Part shown: positions 42,701 to 51,566 of the stretch, piece after piece
Numbering within the stretch: the first letter of the stretch is position 1
Layout: each line of letters begins with the position of its first letter
NCBI GenBank assembly: GCA_037044905.1
Contig: JBAOKB010000020.1
Span: 1,178,001 to 1,242,000, forward strand
Direction of reading: 5' to 3'
Length of the DNA stretch: 64,000 bases
DNA from: Hortaea werneckii
Lineage: Eukaryota > Ascomycota > Dothideomycetes > Mycosphaerellales > Teratosphaeriaceae
The notes under the pieces: model-generated
Seen by the model: the letters and a program-made list of their open reading frames with translations, nothing else
The model's database searches: none
Told to the model about the DNA's origin: nothing
Made by a program: the position numbers and the translations under genes

Positions 42701-43692
42701 TCCTTCAGCCCAAGTCGCAAAGCTTTCTTGGTCATATCGTCGAATATATCATCCAGGTCCGATAGTGGAGGCAAATTCACAGCCAATCCTTTGAGGCCGT
42801 TTTCAAGTGAAGTTCGCAAGTTCAGGCAGTATCGCATTTCTTCTCTGGACGCTTTGTATTGTTTTTTGCTAACCGGAGCTTCTGAGTTAGATCCGGCGAG
42901 GGTCTTGTCTTTGCTCTTGGTCGGCTTGCGCACAGATTCTGGTTCTGTATCTTCACTGACGATTGTCGAACTAGAATCACCCAGATCCGCAGAAAGATCA
43001 TCATCCTCGCTGATTTCGGCTGCGGTACCAGAATCTTGCTCGTAGTCTGAGCTCTCTTCTGCTGCACGCCGCTTCCGACTGGCTCGTGACCGCGGATGTG
43101 CCATGGCCTTAGTAAGCTCGTCTTCTGAACTGTCTTCTTCAAACCCGATCTCCGCATATGATACCTGGGCCCTGCTGCTTCTGTGTCTCTTTGGCCTTTC
43201 GTTTTGACTGCCACTGGACACTACACGAACCGACGAGTTGCTTGCGACTGATTGAGGGGTTTCTGACTGAGCTTTAGGTACTGGTCGGGGACTATCCGTG
43301 AACCCCAGCAAGGTTGACTGCTTCAAACGTTTGCTGTTGGACGACGGTGTCGGCTTCCGTGGCCCCCCTTTTCTTTTGTTTGACCCCTTTTCAGCCCTCT
43401 CCGTATGATTGAGCATCCGCGAGGCGTCCACGCTATCATCTTCAAGACCTGTAATGGCCTTTGTCGAGAACTTGGGTACCAGAACATGGCTCAGTGTTCG
43501 TCGCCGCTTGTTGTGCGTTTGCAACGCATTTTGTTGTGTGAGCGGCGCACTTGTCTTCGTTGTGACGTGATTCGCCGCCTTCTTCGATGCAGCCTTCCGC
43601 GGCTGCTGAGCCACGGTTATGCATTCAGACGAATCGCTGTCGTTCTCAACTTCGTCGATCATTCGCTTCCGCGCAGAGTGAGAACGCGCCAT
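36763..43692 (-). CDS. dnmt5: DNMT5-type DNA cytosine methyltransferase fused to SNF2 helicase
   Basis: A 2309-residue protein in one exon. The N-terminal ~330 residues are disordered, acidic and Ser-rich. The C5 methyltransferase (~335-760) has motif I 'TLCSGTESP', motif IV 'GTSCVDYS' with the catalytic Cys (Ser replaces the usual Pro, as in other DNMT5 proteins), 'FENIVNAAW', 'HTRQRGYMV' and motif X 'LAGNAMSTTI'. A Cys/His-rich zinc-binding stretch follows (~807-840). The SNF2 part has Walker A 'GFGKTMTSIAL' (~1415), a DEFH box (~1652) and 'GLSATPAMDDF'. An inserted RING finger (~2000-2050, 'CGHAICNDCF') precedes helicase C (~2095-2215, 'QAIGRVRRHKQ'). No chromodomain is evident. Family knowledge: DNMT5 is an ATP-dependent enzyme that maintains CG methylation on hemimethylated DNA. 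ATG 43692 was chosen; the frame stays open to an ATG at 43926. Confidence 0.93.
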   Translation of the reverse strand: MARSHSARKRMIDEVENDSDSSECITVAQQPRKAASKKAANHVTTKTSAPLTQQNALQTHNKRRRTLSHVLVPKFSTKAITGLEDDSVDASRMLNHTERAEKGSNKRKGGPRKPTPSSNSKRLKQSTLLGFTDSPRPVPKAQSETPQSVASNSSVRVVSSGSQNERPKRHRSSRAQVSYAEIGFEEDSSEDELTKAMAHPRSRASRKRRAAEESSDYEQDSGTAAEISEDDDLSADLGDSSSTIVSEDTEPESVRKPTKSKDKTLAGSNSEAPVSKKQYKASREEMRYCLNLRTSLENGLKGLAVNLPPLSDLDDIFDDMTKKALRLGLKEALGSLKNRSIRIATLCSGTESPLLAMEMVADSLKKLGLAGFEIEHVFSAEIVPHKQAYIERNFAPPLIFRDITEFTEAFEQDKPHATTAYGSVVPIPMDVDIVIAGTSCVDYSRQNNHRVSIDAEGESGRTWRGALAYCKACRPGIVIFENIVNAAWGKMISDYKEIGYGSKGVLVDTKDFYLPHTRQRGYMVCFDGTSCNQEAEKLATQWQDLIIKFRRLASSPVSSFLIPSDQVTLRLQSRDDDNDKDVDWSKCEITQLEYRQDSGIGYARPFTQWQESGTMVVPEHSSAPWYHRQVERVKDTIDCLYLRKALPSQGMYDARYKTRVVDLSQNVYRAKDEQQFGIIGCITPTAQTFISDAGRAMAAEESLKLQGLPLDKISFTTETQAELQSLAGNAMSTTIVGPAILAALILGHPLVKGGPTVPRPALPDQQSQTTPPASELAEDGEDTEFTDRRSTIDLAGLSRDAQRSARKCYCEGSHNLCQKPLQECIDCGHTTCTSCGGNPVHRYRQNQILTKDRYSPSEFEQDLRARIPLQLQFSNAAELTEEAAKGSKMPDEYVRAVEKAFEEVFSFSRVRRSHCWTVTYIAESARLDLVLSGKSIEWRMFALPGKRLACNDELRILLREPVARAMVQNTLLDARWQFRIPGADVVSASLQPSAATSPTWWTRSKIPGFETHQQPDRIDVEVHQDNSRSEPRIGGSYVYLPKCGTSCDSLYMRKSEHPDERPVYLFLDPTRTGDPDEDCFVFSHEMARLDYDEIRPVLARVKAPWRPYPAATKQSGKQSGQDLRIVDSSKAQITFNGHWRDMADCVLEVASTKLNSRTHKTPSRAHETCQHPQALVSCVVPKTLYSNGASGPSCNLAGNLSFLAANSWVFEAMRRQLASGCWHDLGSQELGDVCKDCAPDRPDVRWKLVETRGKNNTKIQSIVPYEDAESAARYERAIKSRPDPILVQTQTRSNGESSITFALNLASMCHRAAARLPTHLKISKTSWMVDTCNDKGIKTFPKFKLRPTTGEAAYEEDLGMKSTLFPQQKSSLAWMRSQESGNGARFTIEEAEEALLPVQDWRIEVRASVDLFVRGGICADHPGFGKTMTSIALVQAQLKDQSKKQIISELKDRQSRASACKGLIPSSATVIICPGTLVQQWYNEIKEELKDTKEVITIQFHRDLSRHTISDFAAAKIVIVNRSLFSGEPYPERVAAFVGMPGPANSQGRAYAQWLSCARKQIPEHLEVLQERGVEKLKELLVETYENAVQSDDLQAIAPSRRLRGKEYLHSQGKKGKKGQDNPKKSSSKQAASQLDLSNIDRPLFEMFYFNRLIVDEFHEYNATEYAAITALQADKRWGLSATPAMDDFYDIAQMAGFLGVPLRIGSDAKGIMKSNNIAKLRKELTDFERFDAMRSMPSSALHARIREMDQLFLDTFVRRNVMDFSELKVEDNLVPVNLTLDHRTLYMELSQHMNSSAMRLKKRGKAHATDREERLHEAVTKSETAEEALSRSAAFCKRDPDVIAQASPSIGGLTAAIHVRQHELKQLLSDLREAISKAMTDEDESFTKWTQGRINSGGMADEILREKVNRLIREVSKEIPPKPEEPKKSKKSKAKNGPNDKDEGGAKEANDKKEKGKNALTSDVNELCKRLLVSERSLRYLKKVREIVKAEDARGSTAKLCECEDHHASISNDIAVSAFCGHAICNDCFQHLAEQHVHQCPAAGCSADMHGFHLLWRSKLGNLRRVDHKSYGAKVAETMDILEDIERKSDQAILFVQYEEQLEQIEEALENRNLRAIVIDAKKAGEKIKDFQENPRNTVLVLNASDETAAGLNLQMANHVIFLSPLLRDSQYLYESTMAQAIGRVRRHKQKKPIYVYRLVALDTIDVDILEHRERRVDALVERDCPPIERPSSSAVLDVNDEPKKERTQLVKDKDGRFSLRPQSWLVKCGADQQTEEVDKVKGKNRVLGWEDFSSLIKFSKAYTEDDD

Positions 43693-44214
43693 TCTGTGAC
43701 CTTCGCGCACATTGGCGACAGGCCCAAGACCTTTCGCTGCTGCAGCGCAAGCGCTGCTACTGGTGGTGCGCGACGGAGTCAAGTGACAGGTGTTGGGTAG
43801 AAAATGTTGGCGCTTCCAAAAATGTGTATCCAGCTGTACCCCCAGCAGACGTTGCTTTCTGGGAGACGCGTTCGCGACGCGCCCGCCAAGTAAGCTTTCG
43901 GCAGAGAGCCGGACAGCCAAGCGCATGGGCCACAGCTGTCTGCAGAGCACACCTCAGTTGTCAGCAGAGCGACAAACTGGAGCGGTGGCTACTGGATGAT
44001 CATGTCGATAGCTGCCAAAATCAGTCCCAAGAGAAAAGGTCCCGCTCGTAAAACCGTCCAAGCGACGAGGCGCGCGAAGAGATCTGCGGATAGGTCACTA
44101 ATGCATCACCTTGCGCTCGCTTATCGGTATTCTTTGGCCGGCTCCTGTGGTTCGCTTCATTCGTGGCGTCAATCGTCTCGGGCACCGTCCATCTGTCGCA
44201 TACGGTTGCATAGA

Positions 44215-44361
44215 CAGCCTTGCCGGGGATACGTCATGGTCAGCGGTGACGAGACAGCCATCGACTTCGACGGCACCTCAGAATCTCTGGAGCAGGTTAC
44301 GCAGCCTTGCCGGAGATACACCATAGCCAGCGGTGACAAGACGGCCATTTATCTCGCCATA
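44215..44361. repeat. Two-copy minisatellite, 87-bp period
   Basis: Copies begin at 44215 and 44302, each with cagccttgccgg followed by gatac and cagcggtgac. They are imperfect (for example ggggatacgtcatgg versus ggagatacaccatag). Confidence 0.8.
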
Positions 44362-44580
44362 GTTCTCGGCATATGCGGAGCATAAGGCATCATCGCGCCA
44401 TGATCCCGGCCATTAGTGGACCAAAGTTTAACATGCGGCAACCACTCGGCAATGCAGTGCTCTCTTTTACAGCCCATCGAAGGGAGTCAAAGGCAATTCA
44501 TGCGAGAAACCAGACTGGTGCATCCTGGTCTGAGGCCTATCGAGGTTGTAAAGAAGTCGAGGTTGCGAGGTAGGAACTTG

Positions 44581-44915
44581 AAGGTAAGTAAAGCTCGCTG
44601 CTGGCTTATGAGAAATGAAAGGCAAAGGTAAAGTACGTGCCTTGGGACTTCAACCGGGTATCCTTTACGCGCAACATTCAAAGATGAAGAATGTGAAGGT
44701 AAAGCTTGCTGTTAAGTCACACAACAAGGCCAAGCCCCAGGCAAAGCACGTCCCTTGGAGACTCGACAAATCCCCTTCACGTGCAACATCCGAAGACGAA
44801 CAACTCGACGGTAAACCTTGCTGCCAAGTCACCTGAACTCAAAGGTGAAGGTCAAAACAAAGCACGTGCCTGCCTCGGGGATTCGAAACCCTCCACGTGC
44901 AACATTCGAGGACGA
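44581..44915. repeat. Three-copy minisatellite, 112-116 bp period, with E-box pairs
   Basis: Three imperfect copies, anchored by gcaacattc/gcaacatc at 44671, 44783 and 44899. Each unit has two CACGTG-like sites about 31-32 bp apart: 44634/44666 (TACGTG, TACGCG), 44747/44778 (CACGTC, CACGTG) and 44863/44894 (both CACGTG). Confidence 0.85.
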
Positions 44916-45054
44916 AGCGCTTTCACTTATGATGAAATAAATGACTCAATTCACGAGAGACCAGACACGGGACTGAGCGTAAGGCAAAGCGTGCAGCTGA
45001 AAGGTGCATTGCGATTGCAGTCCAAGGTTTGCATGCAAAGACTCAAAACATTTT

Positions 45055-46700
45055 CTAAACCATATACCGATAGCCCTTCTGTAGCTGCCTTGCAGCTGCG
45101 AAGCTGAGTCCCTCCATCTCCGCGGTCTTGTTGAGCTTGCGAATGTCCTTTTCGGTCAAGGTGGCATCCTCATCTTCTAGACGAGCAAGCTGCTTGTTCT
45201 CTTTCTCTAGAATGATTCGGAGGATTACAGCGCCTATCCCTGCTATGCCGACAAGGCCAATGTTGATTCCCATTGCCACCTTGTAGTGGCCATCTGGGCC
45301 AGGAGAGTATGTGAACGGGGTCCAAATAGATGCAGCATTGCCAACGCTGTTCACGAATGCCAGCGCGACAGCACGCTTGGCAGGAGGTCGAGGGATCGCG
45401 TTAGCAATCCAGGCGTAGATGGTACCGTTCGTCGAGAAGATGAAGACCAGGAGGAACATGGAGAAGTATCTCGCGCCAAAGTTATCTGTGAACATGAAGA
45501 TGAATGCCCCAATCATGACCAGTGGAACCGGATACACGAAGAACCAGAAGCGGTTTCTGAGCTTGTCGGATACGATACCGTGGGTCAAAGACCACATGAC
45601 CATGAAGAGGTATGGTGGTGCAACCACCAATAGGGCGTTCACTTTGTTGTCCGGGTACAGCTCCTCCGTAAGCGACGGGAAGAAATTTTGGAAGCCTGCG
45701 GCTCCGGTGGTGCCATGGTACATGATCGCCAGCAGCCAAGTCTTTGGGTCAGAGAAAGCTGCCTTCATGCCTTTGATCTGAGACATGCCACCGGCCTCGT
45801 CAATGTCGGCTTCTGCTGCATCCAGGGCCATACGACGGGTAGCCACATGCTTCATCTCTGCACTCAGCAATTTCCAGGTATGAGGAAAGTCGGGCAAAAC
45901 AAAAACGATGACAATGCCGATGAACATCGTGATACTGCCCTCGATGATGTAAAGCCATTGCCAGGCAGACAGCCCTCTGTCGCCATCCAAGCCGTTCAAA
46001 ATGCCTGCAGCGATCAGGTTGCCAAAAGCGCCGGATAGGAGAGACCCGGAGTAGAAGATACTCATTCGCAGGTTCAGCTCTGCCTTGGTATACCACTTAG
46101 ACAGGTAGAAGAGAACGCCGGCAAAGAACGGCGCCTCGACCACGCCCAGAATGAAACGGCAAGCGACAATGTCGCCGTAGTCGTTGACTTGAGAAGTCAA
46201 AAGAGAGACAAGACCCCAGGCAGTAACGAAGAAGCCCAAATACCAGGACGGCCGACCAGAGAAGTTGAGGAGCAAGTTTGATGGGACTTGCATAAGAACA
46301 TATCCGACAAACAGAACGCTCAAACCCACTTGATATTGTTTCTCATCGATACTCAGGTCAGACTTGAGACCTTGGAGCTTGGCAGCGGCGTAGTTGTTAC
46401 GGTCGATGTAGTTCATCAGGTAAACCTTTGGTGTGAGGTATTAGCTAAGCTCGCCCACCAGATATACAAGCTGGGAATCCCCACCAAAATTACCAGCGGC
46501 ATGATAAGGCTGTCGATCTTCCGACGCAATTTCTTCTCGACGGCCTTCTCCTCTTCAGTCAAGTGGCCAACATTGGAAGCCTCCGCCTCCGCTGCTTTGC
46601 CGGTAACATCATGATCATGGATCACTTCTTGGTGGTAGTTCTCGCTCTTGTCTCCATGGAGTATATCGGGATGGTCGACTTCACTCGGAGTGGACGCCAT
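45055..46700 (-). CDS. MFS transporter, anion:cation symporter (Dal5/Tna1-like)
   Basis: Two exons: 46700-46485 and 46425-45055, with a 59-nt intron (donor GTGGGG, acceptor AAAG). The splice gives the family-typical 'PLVILVYLMNYIDRNNY'. The product has 528 residues, with a charged cytosolic N-terminus and about 12 hydrophobic segments. Segment 1 starts at 'YLMNYIDRNN', with the ACS-family motif, and 'RFILGVVEAPFFAGVLFYLS' is the motif around helix 4. A long cytosolic loop lies in the middle (~260-290). Family knowledge: fungal members import organic anions and vitamins such as nicotinate, allantoate or pantothenate across the plasma membrane. The substrate cannot be told from sequence. Confidence 0.85.
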
Positions 46701-47998
46701 TTTGGTTACTGGACAGGATTGCAATGCCCTCTGCAGGGTGACAAGAAAGAAACAAGAACAGACAAGCAGCTTCCAAGCCAAACCAAGCCTCTAGACAAGA
46801 AAGTAAGATTTGACAAGCTCAGCTATGCGAGGGGCTTTAAAGGTCATGGCAGAAGCCAAGCCAATTGCATAAGAGGGGTTTCGTCTGAGCGTCAGCGCTA
46901 TGAGTGACATTCTTGAAGTGATCGGCAACTGCTTGGAGCACATGGCCCGCATGCGACGCTGCATTTGGAGAACGTCCACCTATCAAAGCGTCGAGGTCGA
47001 GGTATGGTGGATCAAGTTTCACATACGGCTTTAGGCAAAGCGAGAAAGCCTATACTTCATGCACTTAACACGCAGAGTAGACTTTCGCCGCAATAGCCGT
47101 ATATGCAGGCATGGCCTTCGCTCCCCATCTTGCATATCAAATCATTCGCCGACGGACGCCCTTTACTGATCTCGCTGTTAAAGACACCACATGTGCTTCT
47201 CACGGCACTTTACAAAAGCCGGTCTCGGGCAATAACTTCCAGCCGAGACGAGGGAAAAGGGAAAGAAAGTCATGGGTGGCAATGATCGACATGATCAACT
47301 AAAGTCTGAGGTCAGTGCCCCCACGAGCACCCCAGATATTGCTCCAGACCCCCCAAAGCGACTAGAAGCGGCCGACGTCCATCCGGCCAACGTGTTGGTG
47401 GAGAGGTGGATAGTGCGGGTCATTCTGATGACCATTCGGTTCAGCCGGCACAATCAATGTAATGATGCTTACCATCACACGTTTTCAGCAAATGCGGGTT
47501 TCTGCATGCAAATCTACCTGTCTTGATTGCATGGAGCTCTGGAAAGAACGCCGGCAGATGAGGCGTGAGGAGACTGGGATTCTTCGATTGATCATTCTCC
47601 CGAGGCATGTCACGTGACCTGTCATCAAGGAGCATGGTCAACTTCCATCTTTCTGGAGCAGATTTGCATGTGCTTTCTTATTCTTCTTGCGATGCTATAC
47701 GTTTCATACGTGGTGTCTATATAGAAAATACAATACTGATTGTGTAGAAGAAGACCGAGCTGGTGGCAACCAACGCCGAACAACCTCGGCATCTTGACCA
47801 AATGCCGAGCGCATCTCCACCAGTCACAGCGTCTCCATTACCGTCAACCCCAGACATCTTCACATCGCCCTCTATCTTTACATCTACACAATAGACCATA
47901 TACCGTGTTGAGAGACCCACCACTGAGCGTATCGAGCCGCTCCTATCCCATCAATTGGTATCTTGGATTCCTAGTCCTCGCCAGCCACACAAAGCACG
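46701..47998. other. Intergenic region, divergent
   Basis: 1.3 kb between the start codons of the MFS gene (-) and the cytochrome b5 gene (+). It contains the promoters of both. A TATA-like string (ctatatag, ~47718-47725) is 270 bp from the b5 ATG and may serve a longer leader. No gene seen. Confidence 0.5.
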
Positions 47999-48364
47999 AT
48001 GTCGAAGTCATTCACCACCAACGACGTAAAAGAGCATGGCTCCGTAGAGAAGGGACTGTACATCATCATTGACAATGGCGTATACGAGATGGGTGGATTC
48101 GTTGATGAGCGTACGTCCTGGCGCCCAGAGTGAAAAGTCACACGTATGGTACTAATGGCCATGCAGACCCGGGCGGCGCAAAGATCCTGAAGAGAGTAGG
48201 CGGCAAGGATGCCAGCAAGCAGTTCTGGAAGGTAGGACAAAGTGTTTATATTACTCCCACGAGCTCCAATGCTGACTGCCTCATAGTACCACAACGAGTC
48301 CGTCCTCAAGAAATACCAGGAGAGATTAAAGATTGGCGAGGTCAAGGAACAGGCGAAGATGTAA
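47999..48364 (+). CDS. Stand-alone soluble cytochrome b5-like protein
   Basis: A small three-exon gene: 47999-48110, 48167-48231 and 48287-48364, with introns of 56 and 55 nt (GTACGT...TGCAG; GTAGGA...CATAG), 84 residues. The two heme-ligand histidines are His38 in 'DEHPGG' and His61 in 'FWKYHN', the right motifs and spacing for cytochrome b5. The fold is shorter than a full b5 at the N-terminal strand and ends in a Lys/Glu-rich helix. There is no C-terminal membrane anchor, so it should be soluble, unlike ER-anchored b5. Family knowledge: b5 domains pass electrons to desaturases, hydroxylases or reductases; the partner is unknown. No single frame covers it, so automated gene calls may miss it. 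Confidence 0.85.
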
Positions 48365-48501
48365 CATGCACTAATCAGTTTAATGTCAAGAAATACTACG
48401 ATACAGTGATCAAAGTCTACAAAGTTATTCGTGACCTCGAATCAGACCCAGAACGCCTTGCTAAGTCATATGCGCCGATTCGTTATTGCGTGACCAGGCC
48501 A

Positions 48502-49572
48502 TCAACCGTCCTTCCCGAAGAGCAATTTCTCCTCATCGTCAAGCTTCTCTATACTTGCATGCGATCCGCGAGATCGAGCAGACGGCGACTGGCGCTCCAC
48601 ATTATTGTTCCGCCTCATCAACTTGCACACGACCGTAATCGACATGCCCATACCCAGCCCGACCAGCGCGAGGAGAATGCAGTAGTGCTTTCCAATCAGT
48701 ACAATCGCAGCAGCGTCCCAGCCATGCCAGCTGCTCGCTCCTCCATGCGCAAAGAGCGGCGTTGTAACCTTCCCGCGCAGCATGTGTTGATCAATGTTAC
48801 CATCTGTGTCTGCCAAGATGTAGACCTGTTCTTCGCTTGTGGCTGGCTTCGATCCGTCTTTCAGCCATCGTACGTACGACATCCATCGGTTGGTGAAGTA
48901 CATACAGCCCGTGCTGAGCATGTTTTCCACGTATGGCATTGGCCACTTCATGTCCCGCCTTGATACCTCTTCCAGGAGGTGTGTGAGAAAAGGGTGGTGG
49001 GGCCGAGCTAGGATGAACGCATTGTTGACGCCAGCAGGATATGCGCCGGGTGTGAGGAAAGGCAGTCGACGAAGTTCGTCGAGTGGCTGGAGACAGGAGA
49101 CATCTAGATCGAGATAAACGCCGCCGAAGTGATCGAGCAATGCATAACGGAGGATATTTGCACGCTGTATGCTCTGCGCGTAGTGTTCGTAATGCGGCGC
49201 TAGGGTAGGATAATGCTCGCGTATGAAAGCGGTTCCATTGTCGTCCGTCCAGAGCATATGTGACCAGTCTGCATGGAGGTCTTGACAGCTGGCCAACGCG
49301 CTACTGTAACGATCCAGCGACGAGTTACGTCCCTCTTGTAGGTAAATCTGATGGATGATACGCGGGACATCCTCAGAGCCTTCAAGTGGTGTTGCGTCTT
49401 TCGGCGGCGAAGGGTCATATCGATAGAGTATGTCGGGATGCGATTGAATGAATTTCTGATACGTCGCATAAGTTGTTGCAACATCTGAAAGGTCCCGCAA
49501 GTGATGTCGCGCAAGGAATAAAAGGCCAGTGAGCCCCAGGAAAATCAGCCCAGCTACTGTTCGTGTTTTCAT
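48502..49572 (-). CDS. GT32 glycosyltransferase, Golgi type II (IPC mannosyltransferase-like)
   Basis: A single-exon, 356-residue protein from ATG 49572; the frame above it opens only with GTG. The N-terminal membrane segment (~5-21, 'TVAGLIFLGLTGLLFLA') suits a type II Golgi anchor. The catalytic domain has 'VPRIIHQIYLQEG' (~69-81), 'QRANILRYALLDHFGGVYLD' and the DxD pair D155/D157 for metal and sugar nucleotide. A second hydrophobic segment lies near 300-325. The basic tail ends at 'KLLFGKDG'. This layout matches yeast Sur1/Csh1, which mannosylate inositol-phosphoceramide in the Golgi. Other GT32 roles remain possible. It is convergent with the b5 gene (137 bp apart). Confidence 0.82.
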   Translation of the reverse strand: MKTRTVAGLIFLGLTGLLFLARHHLRDLSDVATTYATYQKFIQSHPDILYRYDPSPPKDATPLEGSEDVPRIIHQIYLQEGRNSSLDRYSSALASCQDLHADWSHMLWTDDNGTAFIREHYPTLAPHYEHYAQSIQRANILRYALLDHFGGVYLDLDVSCLQPLDELRRLPFLTPGAYPAGVNNAFILARPHHPFLTHLLEEVSRRDMKWPMPYVENMLSTGCMYFTNRWMSYVRWLKDGSKPATSEEQVYILADTDGNIDQHMLRGKVTTPLFAHGGASSWHGWDAAAIVLIGKHYCILLALVGLGMGMSITVVCKLMRRNNNVERQSPSARSRGSHASIEKLDDEEKLLFGKDG

Positions 49573-50513
49573 GTTTGCGATATTGGCAGAAAAGCAATGA
49601 TATAATAAGCTGGGATTCAGGTGCTGGGATGTAATATATGATTCCACATCTGCAGGAGAAGAAGGAGATTCTATTCATACATACCTACCTACCGACTGCC
49701 CAGGAAACAAGACTCTAGGGAATGCTGATGTGCGATTGCACTGGCCTCGCCACCTGAGTGATGACTGCCGTATCACGCGCTACAAACATCCGCGGCTTCC
49801 ACATTCTATAGCAGCAAACGCGTTGGCCAGGGTATTGCAACAAATAGGATGGTGACCGCGATTCACGTCATGTTGTGTCAGTGTGATAGAGACTAACAGT
49901 GGTCGAGGATGATAGAAACGGTGCAGATCCGCGAGCATCCGCGGACGTGCAAACCTTACTATGTAAGGGTGATCTTCAAACCGATCGGAATGCAGCAACC
50001 GCGGCAAGGCAAACGGAACCATCCGGTTGGAATCTTGCGGAGTCGGTATTTGCGGGGATACCGAATATGTCCTGCTACGGCTCTCACTCTTTCGGTCGCT
50101 TGGTCGGAAAGGCGCAGACTTCCCCTCCGGCTTACCGGTCGAGACACATGCCGCAATCGTTGGCGCAGAGTTTCTTTCTCCCGATGGTTTTACGTACTGC
50201 ATTCTCCGCCAAGGTGATAGATTAGCTACTGGGACTTGGCCTTATCGTTTTGATGCTGCCCATAACGTGGATAGACGCTGGAATGAGCGCATCAGTACTG
50301 AAGTTGTTAGATGTGAGAGTTGTCAAACGGGCACTGCATACGTTGTAACGGTGGCAGCCTCTTCGCTGCAAAGGCTCAGATCGCCAGATCGCAAATGCGC
50401 TTTCGATGGCCTGGCTACGTGAGTTTCGTAACTATTTCCCGTGCCCGGAGTACGACGTCTGCGACCGTAGAGTGCGACATCGATTTAAGAGGGTAGGTAC
50501 CTGTTGGGAGCCT
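49573..50513. other. Intergenic region
   Basis: 940 bp between the start of the GT32 gene and the stop of the 2H phosphoesterase gene. A 140-codon minus frame (49780-50202) has a real ATG but no family features; not called. Confidence 0.5.
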
Positions 50514-51566
50514 CTAGAAGCCGGTTCCAAGATGAACTGTCTCGCCACCACCACCATACCAGAGGGTGCCCTTTCGATACTCTAGACCTTTCTCCTGCCC
50601 TACAGTCCACTCACCACAACTTGCCGTGTTTCCTGGTCGTGGCCAGTACTCCTGTCGAAGCCATTCGTTGATCTCCTCGATTTTCGCAATCAGCTTTTTG
50701 ATGTTCGAGTGCGATACCTTGCCTTCGCCATCTTCAAAGTCCTTCTTAGTGATGAAGCGGCCTACCGTGAGATGGGCAGAGGGTATCACGTATCGACTCG
50801 CGACCTTAACGCCTGTAGCTTCTGCTTTCGTATGAAGGTCGCGGCGCAGGTGGTGATAGGTATACGCATCTTCTTCGGCATTTCTACCAGGCTCACCAGC
50901 AGCAGGAAGGAACGATAGCGCAAGGGCTTGAGCATCAAAACTCAACATGGGCTTTACCAGCCTAGCGCGGTGGTCCATGGTGTAATCTGTAATGTCCGGA
51001 ACACCTGGACGCATTTGATCCACGAGTGCCTGAATTTCCTGTGCGGTCAAAGAATGGGTGATCTCTAAAGCAGTCATGTGGAGATTTGGCGGCGGCATGG
51101 TCCAAAGATCTATTTGTCCTTTAGCCTATTGCAATGGGTGCGGGCAGATGGGGGAAGAACATACTCGGAGCAACTTCTTGGAGGCGCTCCTGGACTTGGG
51201 AGATGAGAGACCTAATGTGGCCTGGAGGTCGGGCCCAAAAGACCAGGCAATGCCGCCAATCCTTGAAGTCTGGGTGACCTTTCGGGTCTTCTATTTTCGC
51301 CAGAATCTCGTCAACGGTGACACCGCTGAAATCAGGGGAAAGGAGCTTGGTTTTTTGAAGAGCATTGCGGTTGGTCCGATGCGTCTCGTAGCGCTCCTGT
51401 ACCTGGGCCTACCTCAATTGTTACCACGTGTCACAACAAGTGCCATCGATCTCATGAGTCTTACAGCATCGTTGCCGCAAGCCTCGAGGAGGCCTTCGTA
51501 TGGGTTATCTGAATTGCTTGGAGTATTTGAACCAGAGAGGTCTTCAAAAGTGTAATAAGCCGCCAT
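50514..51566 (-). CDS. 2H phosphoesterase-like (RNA ligase/cyclic phosphodiesterase) protein
   Basis: Three exons: 51566-51465, 51402-51165 and 51109-50514, with introns of 62 and 55 nt. The product has 311 residues. The 194-codon open frame alone would lose the N-terminal 117 residues. Two HxT signatures of the 2H superfamily are visible: 'NLHMTAL' (His124, Thr126) and 'AHLTVGRF' (His226, Thr228). 'FKDWRHCLVFWARPPGH' near residue 75 is a conserved strand. A C-terminal extension follows ('CGEWTVGQEKGLEYRKG'). Family knowledge: such enzymes hydrolyse 2',3'-cyclic phosphates or related RNA ends. The fungal group is widespread but uncharacterised. No targeting signal seen. Confidence 0.8.

Larger units (their letters stand above)
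43693..45054. promoter_or_regulatory. DNMT5 upstream region with tandem repeats
   Basis: 1.36 kb between the DNMT5 start and the 3' end of the MFS gene. Its near part may be 5' UTR or an N-terminal extension of DNMT5. The rest holds two separate minisatellites, listed below. No other gene is supported. Confidence 0.5.

Noticed and set aside
44870..44900. Possible tRNA (ggattcgaaac string)
   Set aside because: The T-arm-like string has no matching acceptor stem, D-arm or anticodon arm around it; it is part of the three-copy repeat.
49780..50202. 140-codon minus-strand frame with a real ATG
   Set aside because: No signal, domain or conserved pattern, and overlapping plus-strand frames of similar length; cannot be told from chance.
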